From positions 1 to 42,239 of the forward strand of contig JAODBJ010000027.1 of assembly GCA_025463905.1 (NCBI GenBank): a stretch of DNA of 42,239 nt. The letters run 5' to 3'. The translations under genes and the position numbers were made by a program. Source of the stretch: Actinomycetes bacterium. Its GTDB lineage: Bacteria; Actinomycetota; Acidimicrobiia; IMCC26256; PALSA-610. The notes below the pieces were generated by a model. It did no database searches and had not been told where the DNA came from. It saw only the letters and a list, made by a program, of their open reading frames with translations. The first letter of the stretch is position 1. The number at the start of each line of letters is the position of its first letter. Positions 1 to 10,439 of this stretch are shown in pieces.

Positions 1-1027
<1,027 letters not shown>

Positions 1028-1084
1028 GCAGTTTTGATGTTCGTGCTCGCTATGGAGTTCTTAAAGACGGGTTTGACAATAGAT

Positions 1085-1202
1085 TTCCGGTGGCCATGGC
1101 GGCGGGGAAACACCCGTTCCCATTCCGAACACGGCAGTTAAGCCCGCCCGCGCCGATGGTACTTGGGGGTAGACTCCCTGGGAGAGTAGGTCGCCGCCGG
1201 GA
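1085..1202 (+). rRNA. rrf: 5S ribosomal RNA
   Basis: A complete 5S rRNA of about 117 nt starts about 60 nt after the 23S. It has the typical actinobacterial pattern: TTCCGGTGGCCATGGCGG at the 5' end, the internal CCATTCCGAACACGG segment, and a 3' end GTCGCCGCCGGGA that pairs with the 5' end. Exact ends are estimated from the terminal helix. It completes the rRNA operon; the 16S is presumably upstream of the window. Confidence 0.95.
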
Positions 1203-1216
1203 TTTCTTCGACTGGT

Positions 1217-1239
1217 CGCCCGCCGTTTTTCGGCGGGCG
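1217..1239 (+). terminator. rRNA operon terminator hairpin
   Basis: A perfect 9-bp GC stem (CGCCCGCCG / CGGCGGGCG) closes a TTTTT loop 14 nt after the 5S rRNA. There is no T-tract after the stem, which is common for terminators in GC-rich actinobacteria. Confidence 0.75.
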
Positions 1240-1293
1240 CCGTCGCGTCTGGCGGCATTGGCCCTACGAACATGCGTCAAACAACCACATCGG

Positions 1294-1299
1294 TAGGGT
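1294..1299 (+). promoter_or_regulatory. -10 box TAGGGT, probable leaderless start
   Basis: TAGGGT lies exactly 6 nt before the ATG at 1306, so transcription would start at or next to the start codon. No Shine-Dalgarno sequence is seen. The same TAnnnT-N6-start spacing recurs at three other genes here. Confidence 0.5.
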
Positions 1300-1305
1300 G
1301 CAGTA

Positions 1306-3081
1306 ATGGCAGACGACGAACGCAACGAGCGGCCGCCGAGGCGGTCGGGACGTCCGTCGTCAGGGCGCGGAAGCGCGGCCGGCAGTAGCGGAAGCGGCGC
1401 CCGCGGCGCCCGTTCCGGCGGTGCCCGCGGGAGCAGCCGCGGGCGTGACAGCGGGTCTACGGGCGGAGGACGCGCCGGCGGCCGCGGTGGCGCAGGCGGT
1501 ATGCGAAGCGGTTCGGGCGGGCGCGCGAGCGACGCCCGAGGACGTCCCGGCGCCGGCCGGCGAGACCGCGAGGACGAGTCAGGCCGCGATCAGCGACCCC
1601 GCGGTTCGGGTGGTCGACCCGGCACGGATCGTGGCGGGAACAGCGACCGGGGCCGAAGTGGCGGCGCGCGGACGTCCGGCAGTACGGCAAGGCCGGACCG
1701 CGGCGATCGCGATACGTCGCGCAGCGATCGGCCGGCGCGTTCGGGTCGCCCGGATGCCCGGGGCCGCGGCAGCGCCGGCGGGTTTGGCGCGGGGCGGGAC
1801 CGTGGTCGTCCGGATGCGGGAGCTCGCGGTGGCGGCAGCCGGAGTTTCGGCGCGTCGCGTGACGAACGTGATCGTGGCGATCGGCCCGCGCGTTCGGGTC
1901 GTCCCGAGGGCGGCCGCGGTGGCGGCGCTAGGGGAGCCGGTGCGGGTCGTGATGACCGGCAGCGCTCAGGTCGTCCCGATGCGGGCGGTCGGAGTGGTGG
2001 CCGGGGTTTCGGCGCGGGCCGCGAGGACCGGGATCGTGGGGATCGACCGGCGCGTTCCGGTCGTCCTGACGCGCGCGGTCGCGGCAGCGCCGGCGGGAGT
2101 AGTTCGCGTGGCGGGCCGTCGCGTGATCGAGACCGCGACAGAGCGCGCGGGTCGGACCGCGACCGCGACGGTCGTGGTGGCGACCGCAGCCGGGGCGCGA
2201 GCCGCGGTCGAGACCGGCGGACGGAGGAGTTAGGTCGCGAACGCCGGCCGGGCCGCCAGTCGGCACCGATCCACGGGCGCACCGTCGACTACCCGTCCCC
2301 TCGTTACAAAGCCCGCGAAGAGGCGCCCGAACTCGAGCCGCGCCGATCATCGCTGCGAGCCGTGCGCGGCAGCGCGTCCGACGCCGCACGCTCCGACGCG
2401 AAGCCTCGTACTCGGCGAGCGAGCCCGGCACCCAAACCGGCACCGCGGAGACGACGCCAACGTCGCACTGAGGCCGGCGACGAACTCGCCCGGCTGGCCG
2501 GTCGCGACGCGAAGCGCGCGCAGACCACGCTCGACCGCGCCGCGGAGGCGTTCAACGAGGGCCGCGAACGTGACGCCGCGCGCGACCTTCGTGCCCTGCG
2601 CGACGCGTATCCCGACGCCGCGGGTGTTCGGGAACTGCTCGGCCTGGCCGATTATCGGCTCGGTCATTTCACCGCGGCGGCCAAGGAACTCGAGGCGTTC
2701 GTCGAGCTGACGGGATCGGTGGAGCAGCACCCCGTGCTGATGGACTGCATGCGCGCGCAGCGCCGCTACCGAGATGTCGACTCTCTGTGGCACGAGTTGT
2801 CGGAGGCGTCGCCGTCGGCGGCGTTGGTCGCAGAAGGCCGGATCGTCGCCGCGGGAGCGTTGGCGGACCAGGGCCACATCTCGGACGCGATCTCGCTGCT
2901 CGAACGCAAAGCCGCCGACAGCGCGCGGCCCCAGTCGCATCACTTACGCCTCTGGTACGCGCTCGGCGATCTCTACGAACGCGCCGGCGACCTGCCGCGT
3001 GCGCGCGACCTGTTCTTGCGCATCAAGAAGCGCGAGCCCGACTTTGTCGACGTCGCCGAACGGCTCTCGACGCTCGCGTAG
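1306..3081 (+). CDS. RG-rich low-complexity protein with C-terminal TPR-like helices
   Basis: The protein has 591 residues. Residues about 5-320 are almost entirely Arg, Gly, Ser, Asp and Pro, with imperfect repeats such as RPARSGRPDARGRGSAGG, and are predicted disordered and strongly basic. A basic linker (KPAPRRRRQRR) leads into an Ala-rich helical region from about 380 to 591. That region contains tetratricopeptide-like pairs, for example AFNEGRERDAARDLRALRDAYPDA and LWYALGDLYERAGDLPRARDLFLRI. TPR domains bind proteins; RGG-type segments in other proteins bind RNA, so a role near ribosomes or RNA is inference only. It directly follows the rRNA operon and seems to have its own promoter. The repeats create long shadow ORFs in other frames (1421-2233 +, 1590-2282 -). 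Product function unknown. Confidence 0.85.
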   Translation: MADDERNERPPRRSGRPSSGRGSAAGSSGSGARGARSGGARGSSRGRDSGSTGGGRAGGRGGAGGMRSGSGGRASDARGRPGAGRRDREDESGRDQRPRGSGGRPGTDRGGNSDRGRSGGARTSGSTARPDRGDRDTSRSDRPARSGRPDARGRGSAGGFGAGRDRGRPDAGARGGGSRSFGASRDERDRGDRPARSGRPEGGRGGGARGAGAGRDDRQRSGRPDAGGRSGGRGFGAGREDRDRGDRPARSGRPDARGRGSAGGSSSRGGPSRDRDRDRARGSDRDRDGRGGDRSRGASRGRDRRTEELGRERRPGRQSAPIHGRTVDYPSPRYKAREEAPELEPRRSSLRAVRGSASDAARSDAKPRTRRASPAPKPAPRRRRQRRTEAGDELARLAGRDAKRAQTTLDRAAEAFNEGRERDAARDLRALRDAYPDAAGVRELLGLADYRLGHFTAAAKELEAFVELTGSVEQHPVLMDCMRAQRRYRDVDSLWHELSEASPSAALVAEGRIVAAGALADQGHISDAISLLERKAADSARPQSHHLRLWYALGDLYERAGDLPRARDLFLRIKKREPDFVDVAERLSTLA

Positions 3082-3219
3082 CGCAGCAACACCGCGCACC
3101 CATGCTCTGATGACTGTCACACCCTCCGAGTAGCGTCCCGAACGGCGCTTCCCCCACCTTCCCCGGTTTCGCGTGCCGCGCTCGCGGCGCACGGTTCTTG
3201 GCGCAGGAAGGGACTTGCC

Positions 3220-3573
3220 GTGTCGTTCAATGTCGCTGTCATCCGTGGGAACTGCTCCAGCCCGCCGGAAGTGCGAACACTCGCATCTGGGAGCACGCTC
3301 GCAATCCTCCAGGTCACGTCGCGCTCCGACGACGGCGCCGCGACGTCAGTACCTGTGGTCTCGTGGGATCCGCCCGCGTGGGTCGAAGATCTCGACACGG
3401 GCGATGAGGTCATCGCGGTCGGACGCGTGCGTCGTCGCTTCTACCGTGCCGGCGCCGCCGCTGCATCGAAGGTCGAGCTCGAGGCCGACTACCTGGCGCC
3501 CGGCGGCGATCGCCGGCGAGTCAAGGTGGCCCTTCGGCGCGTACGTGAGGTGCTCGAGGGCCTCGACGGATGA
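3220..3573 (+). CDS. Small single-stranded DNA-binding (OB-fold) protein
   Basis: This 117-residue protein resembles the SSB family. It has the N-terminal MSFNVAVIRGNCSSPPEVRTLASG strand pattern, the segment VPVVSWDPPAWVEDLDTGDEVIAVGRVRRRFYR (cf. the SSB 'GDxVxVxGRLRxR' region), and then the strand KVELEADYL. It would bind ssDNA in replication or repair. Unlike the main replicative SSB, it has no Gly/Pro-rich linker and no acidic C-terminal tip for partner proteins; it ends REVLEGLDG. It is therefore more likely a secondary SSB. The GTG start has GGAAGG about 8 nt upstream. The 138-nt gap before it contains only an imperfect GC-rich inverted repeat near 3173-3193. Confidence 0.8.
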   Translation: MSFNVAVIRGNCSSPPEVRTLASGSTLAILQVTSRSDDGAATSVPVVSWDPPAWVEDLDTGDEVIAVGRVRRRFYRAGAAAASKVELEADYLAPGGDRRRVKVALRRVREVLEGLDG

Positions 3574-3616
3574 CTGTCAGTGCTCACCCGTACGCCGGTC
3601 GTGCGCACTTCGACGG

Positions 3617-3622
3617 TACAGT
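3617..3622 (+). promoter_or_regulatory. Candidate -10 box TACAGT upstream of korA
   Basis: TACAGT lies in the 120-nt gap before korA. A start about 7 nt downstream would give a leader of roughly 65 nt that includes the GAGGAG ribosome-binding site used by the GTG at 3694. No clear -35 element is visible. Confidence 0.3.
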
Positions 3623-3693
3623 GACCCCCAAGCAGTGTTGCCGCAATGGACGCAACGGCGCGGGCCTCGGCAGCACGAGGAGAGTGGTCAACG

Positions 3694-5549
<1,856 letters not shown>

Positions 5550-5550
<1 letters not shown>

Positions 5551-6584
5551 TGACCACGAGCGACGACCAGGGCGTTGGCGTAAAGCTCGCCCGCAAAGAC
5601 TTCCAGTCGGATCAGGAAGTGCGGTGGTGTCCCGGTTGTGGCGACTATGGGATCCTCGCCGCAATCCAGTTCCTGATGCCCGATCTCGGTGTGAAGCCCG
5701 AAGAGATGGTGTTCGTGTCGGGCATCGGCTGCGCCGCGCGCTTGCCGTACTACATGAACACGTACGGCATTCACTCGATCCATGGACGCGCCCCCGCGAT
5801 CGCAACCGGCGTCGCGCTGGCCCGTCCCGACCTTCACGTGTGGGTGATCGGCGGCGACGGCGACATGCTGTCGATCGGCGGCAACCACCTCATCCACGCG
5901 CTGCGCCGCAACGTGAACCTCACGATCGTGATGTTCAACAACCAGATCTACGGCTTGACCAAAGGCCAGTACTCGCCGACGAGCGAGATGGGCAAGGTCA
6001 CGAAGTCGACGCCGTTCGGTTCTCTCGACCACCCGTTCAACCCGATTTCGGTCGCGCTCGGTGCGGAGGCGTCGTTCGTCGCGCGCACCCACGACATGGA
6101 CCGCAAGCACATGATGGAGATGTTCCGCCGCGCGCACGAGCACCGGGGCGGCGCCTTCGTCGAGGTGTACCAAAACTGCAACGTCTTCAACGACGGCGCC
6201 TTCGACACCATCCTCAACAAAGACGCCCGCGCGAACATGCTCATCGACTTGAAGCACGGCGAGCCGGTGCGCTTCGGTACCGAGCGCGAGCTCGGTGTGA
6301 CGATGAACGAGTATGGCGAAGCGAAGATCGTGCGCATCGAAGAGGTGGGCGAGGACCGTCTCGTCGTACACGACGAGCACCGCCGCGACCCGAGCCTCGC
6401 GTTCTCGCTGTCGCGCATCGCCGACCATCCGAACATGCCGACGCCGGTCGGGATCTTCCGCGATGTCGAGCGCCCCACCTACGAAGGCGAGCTGCAAGCG
6501 CAGCTGGTGCACGCAGTCGAACGTTCTGGCCCCGGCGAACTCGCCGCGCTGCTTCGCTCGGCTCCCACCTGGGAAGTGAACTAG
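5550..6584 (+). CDS. korB: 2-oxoacid:ferredoxin oxidoreductase, beta (thiamine-PP) subunit
   Basis: KorB (344 aa) carries the thiamine diphosphate and the proximal Fe-S ligands. VRWCPGCGDYGIL (C27, C30) and GIGCAARLPYYMNTYGIHSIHGRAPAIATG are family signatures. The TPP/Mg motif is VIGGDGDMLSIGGNHLIHALRRNVNLTIVMFNNQIYGLT. With KorA it acts in the cytoplasm in an alternative, ferredoxin-linked 2-oxoglutarate step of the TCA cycle. The stop lies one base from the convergent DUF1015 gene, leaving no room for a separate terminator. Confidence 0.95.
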
Positions 6585-6585
6585 C

Positions 6586-7836
6586 TCAATCCAGGCTGCG
6601 GAACACCATGCCGGTGCGCGGCTTGGGGGAGAAGAACGTCGTCTTCTGCGGCATGCGCACGCCCGCGAGCGCGGCGGCGCGGGTCTGCGCGACCGACACG
6701 GGGTTGCAGAGGAACGCTGCGCTCGCCATGGCCTTCTCCACCAGCGCCGCGACCGCGGTGGCGTCGTGGCGGTACGCCCATGTCGAGTCGGGAAGACGCG
6801 GTACCACGACCGTTTCGACCAGGGCGGAGTCGGTAGCGCGTACGGGCTCAGGTTCCGATTCGAGCGCACGGTCTGTGATCTCGCGGCGCGGTGTCGCTAA
6901 CGCGATGCCGTGCCGGTCGACCAGGCCGAGCGCGCCCGCGGCGCGCATCCGGGCCTCGATCTGTTCCACCACCTCGGGAGTGTTCGGCCCGACGGCGGCG
7001 ATGTCGAACGCGTCGGCCAGCGCGGCGCGCACGTCGAGCCCGTCGGGGACGGCGACCAGCCGGTGGATCGGGTCGATGCAGAGCTCGTCTTCCGACAGCT
7101 CCACGACGAACGTCATGATCGAGTCCGCGCCGCCGACCGGCAGGCCGGCGTCGCGCAGTTCCTGGCGGTAGTTGCACGCCGTCTCGAAGCGGTGGTGGCC
7201 GTCGGCGAGCACCAGGGGCGTCGCTGCGATCGCGCGGTGGATCGCTTCGATCTGGGTCGGGTCGTCGATGCCGAAGAGCTCGTGCTCGTCGCCGGCGCCG
7301 GCGCCATCGGTGTCGATGGCGCGGCACAGCGGAACGGCCGGTTCGAGCAGGTCGGTGAGGCCCGGAGTGAGCGAGAGACCCCAGATCGGGTCCACGTTCA
7401 CCCGCATCGCCGACAGCAGCGATAGACGGTCGCTCTTCGCCTTCGGAAGCGTGCGCTCGTGGGGGAGCACGCCGTTGGTGTCGCCCGGGTTGGGCAGGCG
7501 GAGTGCGCCGATCACGCCATGCGTATGGCGCGCGACCCCGTGGGCGTCGGTGAAGCGCATCCGGTAGCCGTAGTAACGAGGTGCCGGGTCGCGAACGAGC
7601 GTGCCGTCGGCGAGCCATCGACGAAAGGTCGCGGCGGCGCGCTCGTAGCGATCACCGTCGTTGGTCTCGTCGCGCGGAAGGATCAGTCGCACCGAATTGC
7701 GCTCGTGCGCCGACTCGAGCGACGCCTGCAGATCGTCGTCGACCACGTCGTAAGGTGGAGCGGCCAGGACCCCGAGATCGGCGCCTACGGCGTCGCAGTC
7801 GTAGCGGATGCCGGGAAAGGCAAGAACGTCGGGCAC
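6586..7836 (-). CDS. DUF1015 family protein
   Basis: This is a DUF1015 protein of about 416 residues. Typical features are the start MPDVLAFPGIRYD, LAAPPYDVVDD, NSVRLILPRDE, PNPGDTNGVLPHERTLPKAKSDRLSLLSAMRVNVDPIWGL, and LADGHHRFETACNYRQE. The family is widespread; its biochemical function is not established. I start it at the GTG at 7836 because GGAG sits 5 nt upstream and homology begins there; the ORF track's start at 8001 adds 55 unrelated residues. A perfect 7-bp inverted repeat lies in the leader (7850-7866). It is convergent with korB and divergent from the TPR gene. Confidence 0.88.
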   Translation of the reverse strand: MPDVLAFPGIRYDCDAVGADLGVLAAPPYDVVDDDLQASLESAHERNSVRLILPRDETNDGDRYERAAATFRRWLADGTLVRDPAPRYYGYRMRFTDAHGVARHTHGVIGALRLPNPGDTNGVLPHERTLPKAKSDRLSLLSAMRVNVDPIWGLSLTPGLTDLLEPAVPLCRAIDTDGAGAGDEHELFGIDDPTQIEAIHRAIAATPLVLADGHHRFETACNYRQELRDAGLPVGGADSIMTFVVELSEDELCIDPIHRLVAVPDGLDVRAALADAFDIAAVGPNTPEVVEQIEARMRAAGALGLVDRHGIALATPRREITDRALESEPEPVRATDSALVETVVVPRLPDSTWAYRHDATAVAALVEKAMASAAFLCNPVSVAQTRAAALAGVRMPQKTTFFSPKPRTGMVFRSLD

Positions 7837-7849
7837 GGCTACTCCGGGA

Positions 7850-7866
7850 AGACAACGGTGTTGTCT
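7850..7866 (-). promoter_or_regulatory. Perfect inverted repeat AGACAAC-N3-GTTGTCT
   Basis: A 7-bp perfect palindrome with a 3-nt spacer lies in the 79-bp divergent region between the DUF1015 gene and the TPR gene, 13 nt upstream of the DUF1015 start. It could be an operator or a leader hairpin. No regulator gene is adjacent. Confidence 0.4.
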
Positions 7867-7915
7867 GGTGTAGCACAGGGGTGCGCCGGTACCCCGGCCG
7901 ACCGACGGAGAAGAG

Positions 7916-8323
7916 ATGGAGCACGTGCGGAGGACGGACATGGATGACGCCGAGGCGTATGTCGCGTTCCAGGAAGGCGCTCGGCTGCTGGACACCGGCA
8001 ACGCGCACGCCGCGGCGGTGGCGCTGGAGCGCGCCCGCGCGCTCGAGCCGGAGAAGGGCTCGGTGCGCGAGACACTTGCGCGCGCTTATTTCCGCAGCGG
8101 CCGCTTCGCCGCCGCCGAAGACGAGTTCCGTGCCGCGCTCGATCTCGATCCGGTGAACGACTACGCCCACTTCGGTGTGGGCCTGTGCCGGCTCCGTGTT
8201 GGCGACCGGTTGACGGCTCGCCGGCACCTGCGTCTCGCCACCGCGATGCGACCCGACAACGACGACTACCGGGAGGCGTTGGCGCAAACGGGGGTCGACC
8301 CCGGCCCGGCCGGCCGTTTGTGA
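7916..8323 (+). CDS. Small tetratricopeptide-repeat protein
   Basis: The 135-residue protein consists of about three TPR units: AYVAFQEGARLLDTGNAHAAAVALERARALEP, SVRETLARAYFRSGRFAAAEDEFRAALDLDP and DYAHFGVGLCRLRVGDRLTARRHLRLATAMRP. It corresponds in position to M. tuberculosis Rv1691, which precedes the HAD phosphatase gene. It is probably a protein-protein adaptor; the partner is unknown. Two starts are plausible: ATG 7916 (GGAG 5 nt upstream) and ATG 7940 (GGAGG 6 nt upstream, MDDAEAY), the second having the stronger ribosome-binding site. Its TGA overlaps the next gene's GTG. Confidence 0.85.
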   Translation: MEHVRRTDMDDAEAYVAFQEGARLLDTGNAHAAAVALERARALEPEKGSVRETLARAYFRSGRFAAAEDEFRAALDLDPVNDYAHFGVGLCRLRVGDRLTARRHLRLATAMRPDNDDYREALAQTGVDPGPAGRL

Positions 8324-9105
8324 CGCTCCCGCGCGTCATTTGTTGCGACCTCGACGGGGTGATCTGGCGGGGCGACGAGCCCATCCCCGGCGGCGACGTC
8401 GCGGTCGCGCAGTTGCGAGCGGCGGGGTTTCGGGTCGCGTTCATGACCAACAACTCGAGCGGTCGCGTCGCCGACTATGTCGACAAACTCGCCGGCATGG
8501 GCATCCCCGCCGATCCCGACGATGTGATCACCAGCGCGCAAGCCGCGGCGGCGCTTCTGGCTGATACCGCGTCGCCTGGCGCGCGTGTACACATGCTCGC
8601 GGGTCCGGGCGTGGCGGAAGCACTCACAGCGGAGGGCTTCGAGCTCGTCGCCGATGCTCCCGCCGAAGCTGTGGTGGTGGGCTTCAGCCGCGATTTCGAC
8701 TTCGATCGCCTCGCACGCGCGGCCGACATCGTCCGTGCGGGCGCGCGTCTCGTTGCCACCAACACCGATCCCACCTATCCGGCCGCGCACGGCCTGCTGC
8801 CGGGCGCCGGGTCGCTCGTCGCGGCGGTGTCGACCGCGTCGGGAGCGACGCCGGAAGTGGCCGGGAAACCGGCGCCTCCGACCGTCGCCCTTGTACGCGC
8901 CCGCCTCGGCAACGAAGGGATCGTGATCGGTGACCGGCCGTCGACCGACGGTGCGCTCGCCGCCGCGCTCGGCTGGCCGTTCGGGCTCGTGCTGAGCGGC
9001 ATCGCCGGGACGCAGAACGAAGAAGCGATCCCCGATCCCCGTCCGGCGTTCGTCGCCGCCGACATCGCCAGCATCGTCCCGCAGCTCATTACTGCGCGCG
9101 ATTAG
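8320..9105 (+). CDS. HAD-IIA family sugar-/glycerol-phosphate phosphatase
   Basis: This is a 261-residue HAD-superfamily IIA phosphatase. Motif I is VICCDLDGVIWRGDEPIPG with nucleophile D10 and acid D12. Motif II is FMTNNSSG, the motif III lysine is in VAGKPAPPT, and motif IV is VIGDRPSTDGALAAALG. The syntenic mycobacterial gene Rv1692 encodes a glycerol-3-phosphate phosphatase, so a similar substrate is plausible but not shown by sequence. GTG 8320 is chosen because it overlaps the TPR stop (GTGA) and puts motif I near the N-terminus; the track's ATG at 8185 lies inside the TPR gene. Its 3' end is 6 nt from the convergent rhomboid gene. Confidence 0.9.
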   Translation: MTLPRVICCDLDGVIWRGDEPIPGGDVAVAQLRAAGFRVAFMTNNSSGRVADYVDKLAGMGIPADPDDVITSAQAAAALLADTASPGARVHMLAGPGVAEALTAEGFELVADAPAEAVVVGFSRDFDFDRLARAADIVRAGARLVATNTDPTYPAAHGLLPGAGSLVAAVSTASGATPEVAGKPAPPTVALVRARLGNEGIVIGDRPSTDGALAAALGWPFGLVLSGIAGTQNEEAIPDPRPAFVAADIASIVPQLITARD

Positions 9106-9111
9106 GCGGGA

Positions 9112-9924
9112 CTAGGTGCGGCCGGGATAACCGCCGCGGAAACCGCCACCCCAGTCGTCGCCGGGGATGGCCGCACGGGGTCGGCGGGGCCCGAAGAACG
9201 GTTTCAGCAGCAGCGCGATCAGCGCGCCGGCGAGGAAGCCCCCGACGTGCGCCTGCCACGCGACCCCTTCGTTGGGGTTCGTGAAGAACTGCAGAACGAA
9301 CCACAACCCGAGCACGACGACCGCGGGGAGATACAGCGGGAAGAACCCGAGGATCGTCAGCACCCGCGCGCGCGGGAACCAGATGAGATACGCGCCCATC
9401 ACGCCGGCGATCGCGCCCGACGCGCCGACGATCGGTGTCACTGAATGGAGGTTGAGCAGGATGAAGCTGAGCCCTGCGATCACCCCGGTGCCGAGATAGA
9501 AGATCAGGTAGAAGAACGGGCCCAGGCGATCTTCGACGTTGTTGCCGAAGACCCAGAGGAACAGCATGTTGCCGAGCACGTGCAGGATCGAGCCGTGGAG
9601 GAACATCGAGATCAGGATCGCCAGGTAGACGTTCTTGTGCGGAAACAGCGGGGTGCCCGGGACTTGTTGGGGACCCGTCGGCGTGTTGACGATCACGCTC
9701 TGGTTTATGTCGCACCGGCCGGTGGCGACGTCGGCCGCGGTCACGGGCTGGCGCGTCGACAGTTCGCACGGGATCGCCGCGTGCGCATAGAGATAGCTCT
9801 GCGCCGCGTCGGTGCCGTTGTGGGGCTGCACGACGAAGTACACGAAGATGTTGATCGCGATGAGCGCGATGGTCACGACCGCGGTACGGGACGTGGGATT
9901 GTCGTCCCGGAGCGGCAGGACCAC
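9112..9924 (-). CDS. Rhomboid family intramembrane serine protease
   Basis: A rhomboid protease (270 aa) cleaves membrane proteins within the bilayer. The family's FLHGSILHVLGNMLFLWVFGNNVEDRLG block carries H110, H115 and N119. The catalytic serine is S169 in IVGASGAIAG, and the catalytic histidine is H226 in AWQAHVGGFLAG. About six to seven membrane segments are visible. The N-terminal TM is followed by a periplasmic loop of roughly 60 residues with two cysteines (C53, C71), and the C-terminus is a Gly/Arg-rich cytoplasmic tail (GDDWGGGFRGGYPGRT). The GTG start is preceded by TAGGGT with a 6-nt gap, suggesting a leaderless mRNA. It interrupts the conserved Rv1692-tlyA gene order. Confidence 0.93.
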   Translation of the reverse strand: MVLPLRDDNPTSRTAVVTIALIAINIFVYFVVQPHNGTDAAQSYLYAHAAIPCELSTRQPVTAADVATGRCDINQSVIVNTPTGPQQVPGTPLFPHKNVYLAILISMFLHGSILHVLGNMLFLWVFGNNVEDRLGPFFYLIFYLGTGVIAGLSFILLNLHSVTPIVGASGAIAGVMGAYLIWFPRARVLTILGFFPLYLPAVVVLGLWFVLQFFTNPNEGVAWQAHVGGFLAGALIALLLKPFFGPRRPRAAIPGDDWGGGFRGGYPGRT

Positions 9925-9930
9925 GCGGGC

Positions 9931-9936
9931 ACCCTA
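9931..9936 (-). promoter_or_regulatory. -10 box TAGGGT before the rhomboid gene
   Basis: On the minus strand TAGGGT is followed by 6 nt (GCCCGC) and the GTG start at 9924. No ribosome-binding site fits in that space, so the message is probably leaderless. Confidence 0.5.
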
Positions 9937-9979
9937 CCCATCAGGCGGAAGGATTCAGCCGCCGACCCGATCTCGGCCC

Positions 9980-9985
9980 TAGGCT
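9980..9985 (+). promoter_or_regulatory. Candidate -10 box TAGGCT
   Basis: TAGGCT lies 30 nt upstream of the ATG at 10016. A leader of about 24 nt would include the GGAGG at 10004-10008. An 11-nt palindrome, CGGCTAAGCCG, follows the box. It lies back to back with the rhomboid promoter in a 91-bp divergent region. Confidence 0.4.
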
Positions 9986-10015
9986 GATCGGCTAAGCCGA
10001 ACCGGAGGAACGGAA

Positions 10016-10420
10016 ATGGCGAAGGGCCCCGACTGGAAACAGCTGCTCGATGCGGGCGTGCAATTCACCGAGATGCAGCGCTCCCAAGCGAAGCGGATCG
10101 CGAAGGACCTCGTGTCCCAGGGTCACATCGCTCGCGATCAGGTGTCGAGCACGGTCGATGAGCTGGTCGAGATGAGCCGGCGCCGCACCGAAGACCTGAC
10201 GCGCGTCGTCCGCAACGAGGTGCAACGCCAACTGGGGTCGCTCGGCCTGGCTACCAAGGAAGATCTCGCGCGCCTGGAACGGAAGGTGGCGGGAACGACC
10301 AAGACCGCGCCGGCCAAGAAGGCGCCGGCCAAGAAAGCGCCCGCCAAGAAGGCCGCGACCAAGGTAACGAAAGCAACGACCGGTTCGGGCGACGGCGCCC
10401 ACTCGGGCCGAGCGGGCTGA
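10016..10420 (+). CDS. Helical protein with Lys/Ala/Pro-rich histone-like tail
   Basis: This 134-residue protein has an amphipathic, largely helical N-terminal part (about 1-95, phasin- or coiled-coil-like, with DLTRVVRNEVQRQLGSLGLATKEDLARLERKV). A basic tail follows, containing AKKAPAKKAPAKKAATK, a three-fold KAPAK repeat like those of histone H1 and the mycobacterial HU tail. The tail suggests binding to DNA, RNA or another polyanion; this is inference. It sits in the position of Rv1693, just upstream of tlyA, with a strong GGAGG ribosome-binding site. I cannot assign a specific function. Confidence 0.8.
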   Translation: MAKGPDWKQLLDAGVQFTEMQRSQAKRIAKDLVSQGHIARDQVSSTVDELVEMSRRRTEDLTRVVRNEVQRQLGSLGLATKEDLARLERKVAGTTKTAPAKKAPAKKAPAKKAATKVTKATTGSGDGAHSGRAG

Positions 10421-10439
10421 AGCGACTCACCGAGCGGCC

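Noticed and set aside
1421-2233. 270-aa plus ORF and 230-aa minus ORF within the RG-rich gene
   Set aside because: They arise from the repetitive GC-rich sequence. The 1306 frame continues into a good TPR-like region and has the promoter and start.
3646-3693. ATG start for korA at 3646
   Set aside because: No ribosome-binding site and no conserved residues in the extra segment; GTG 3694 has GAGGAG upstream.
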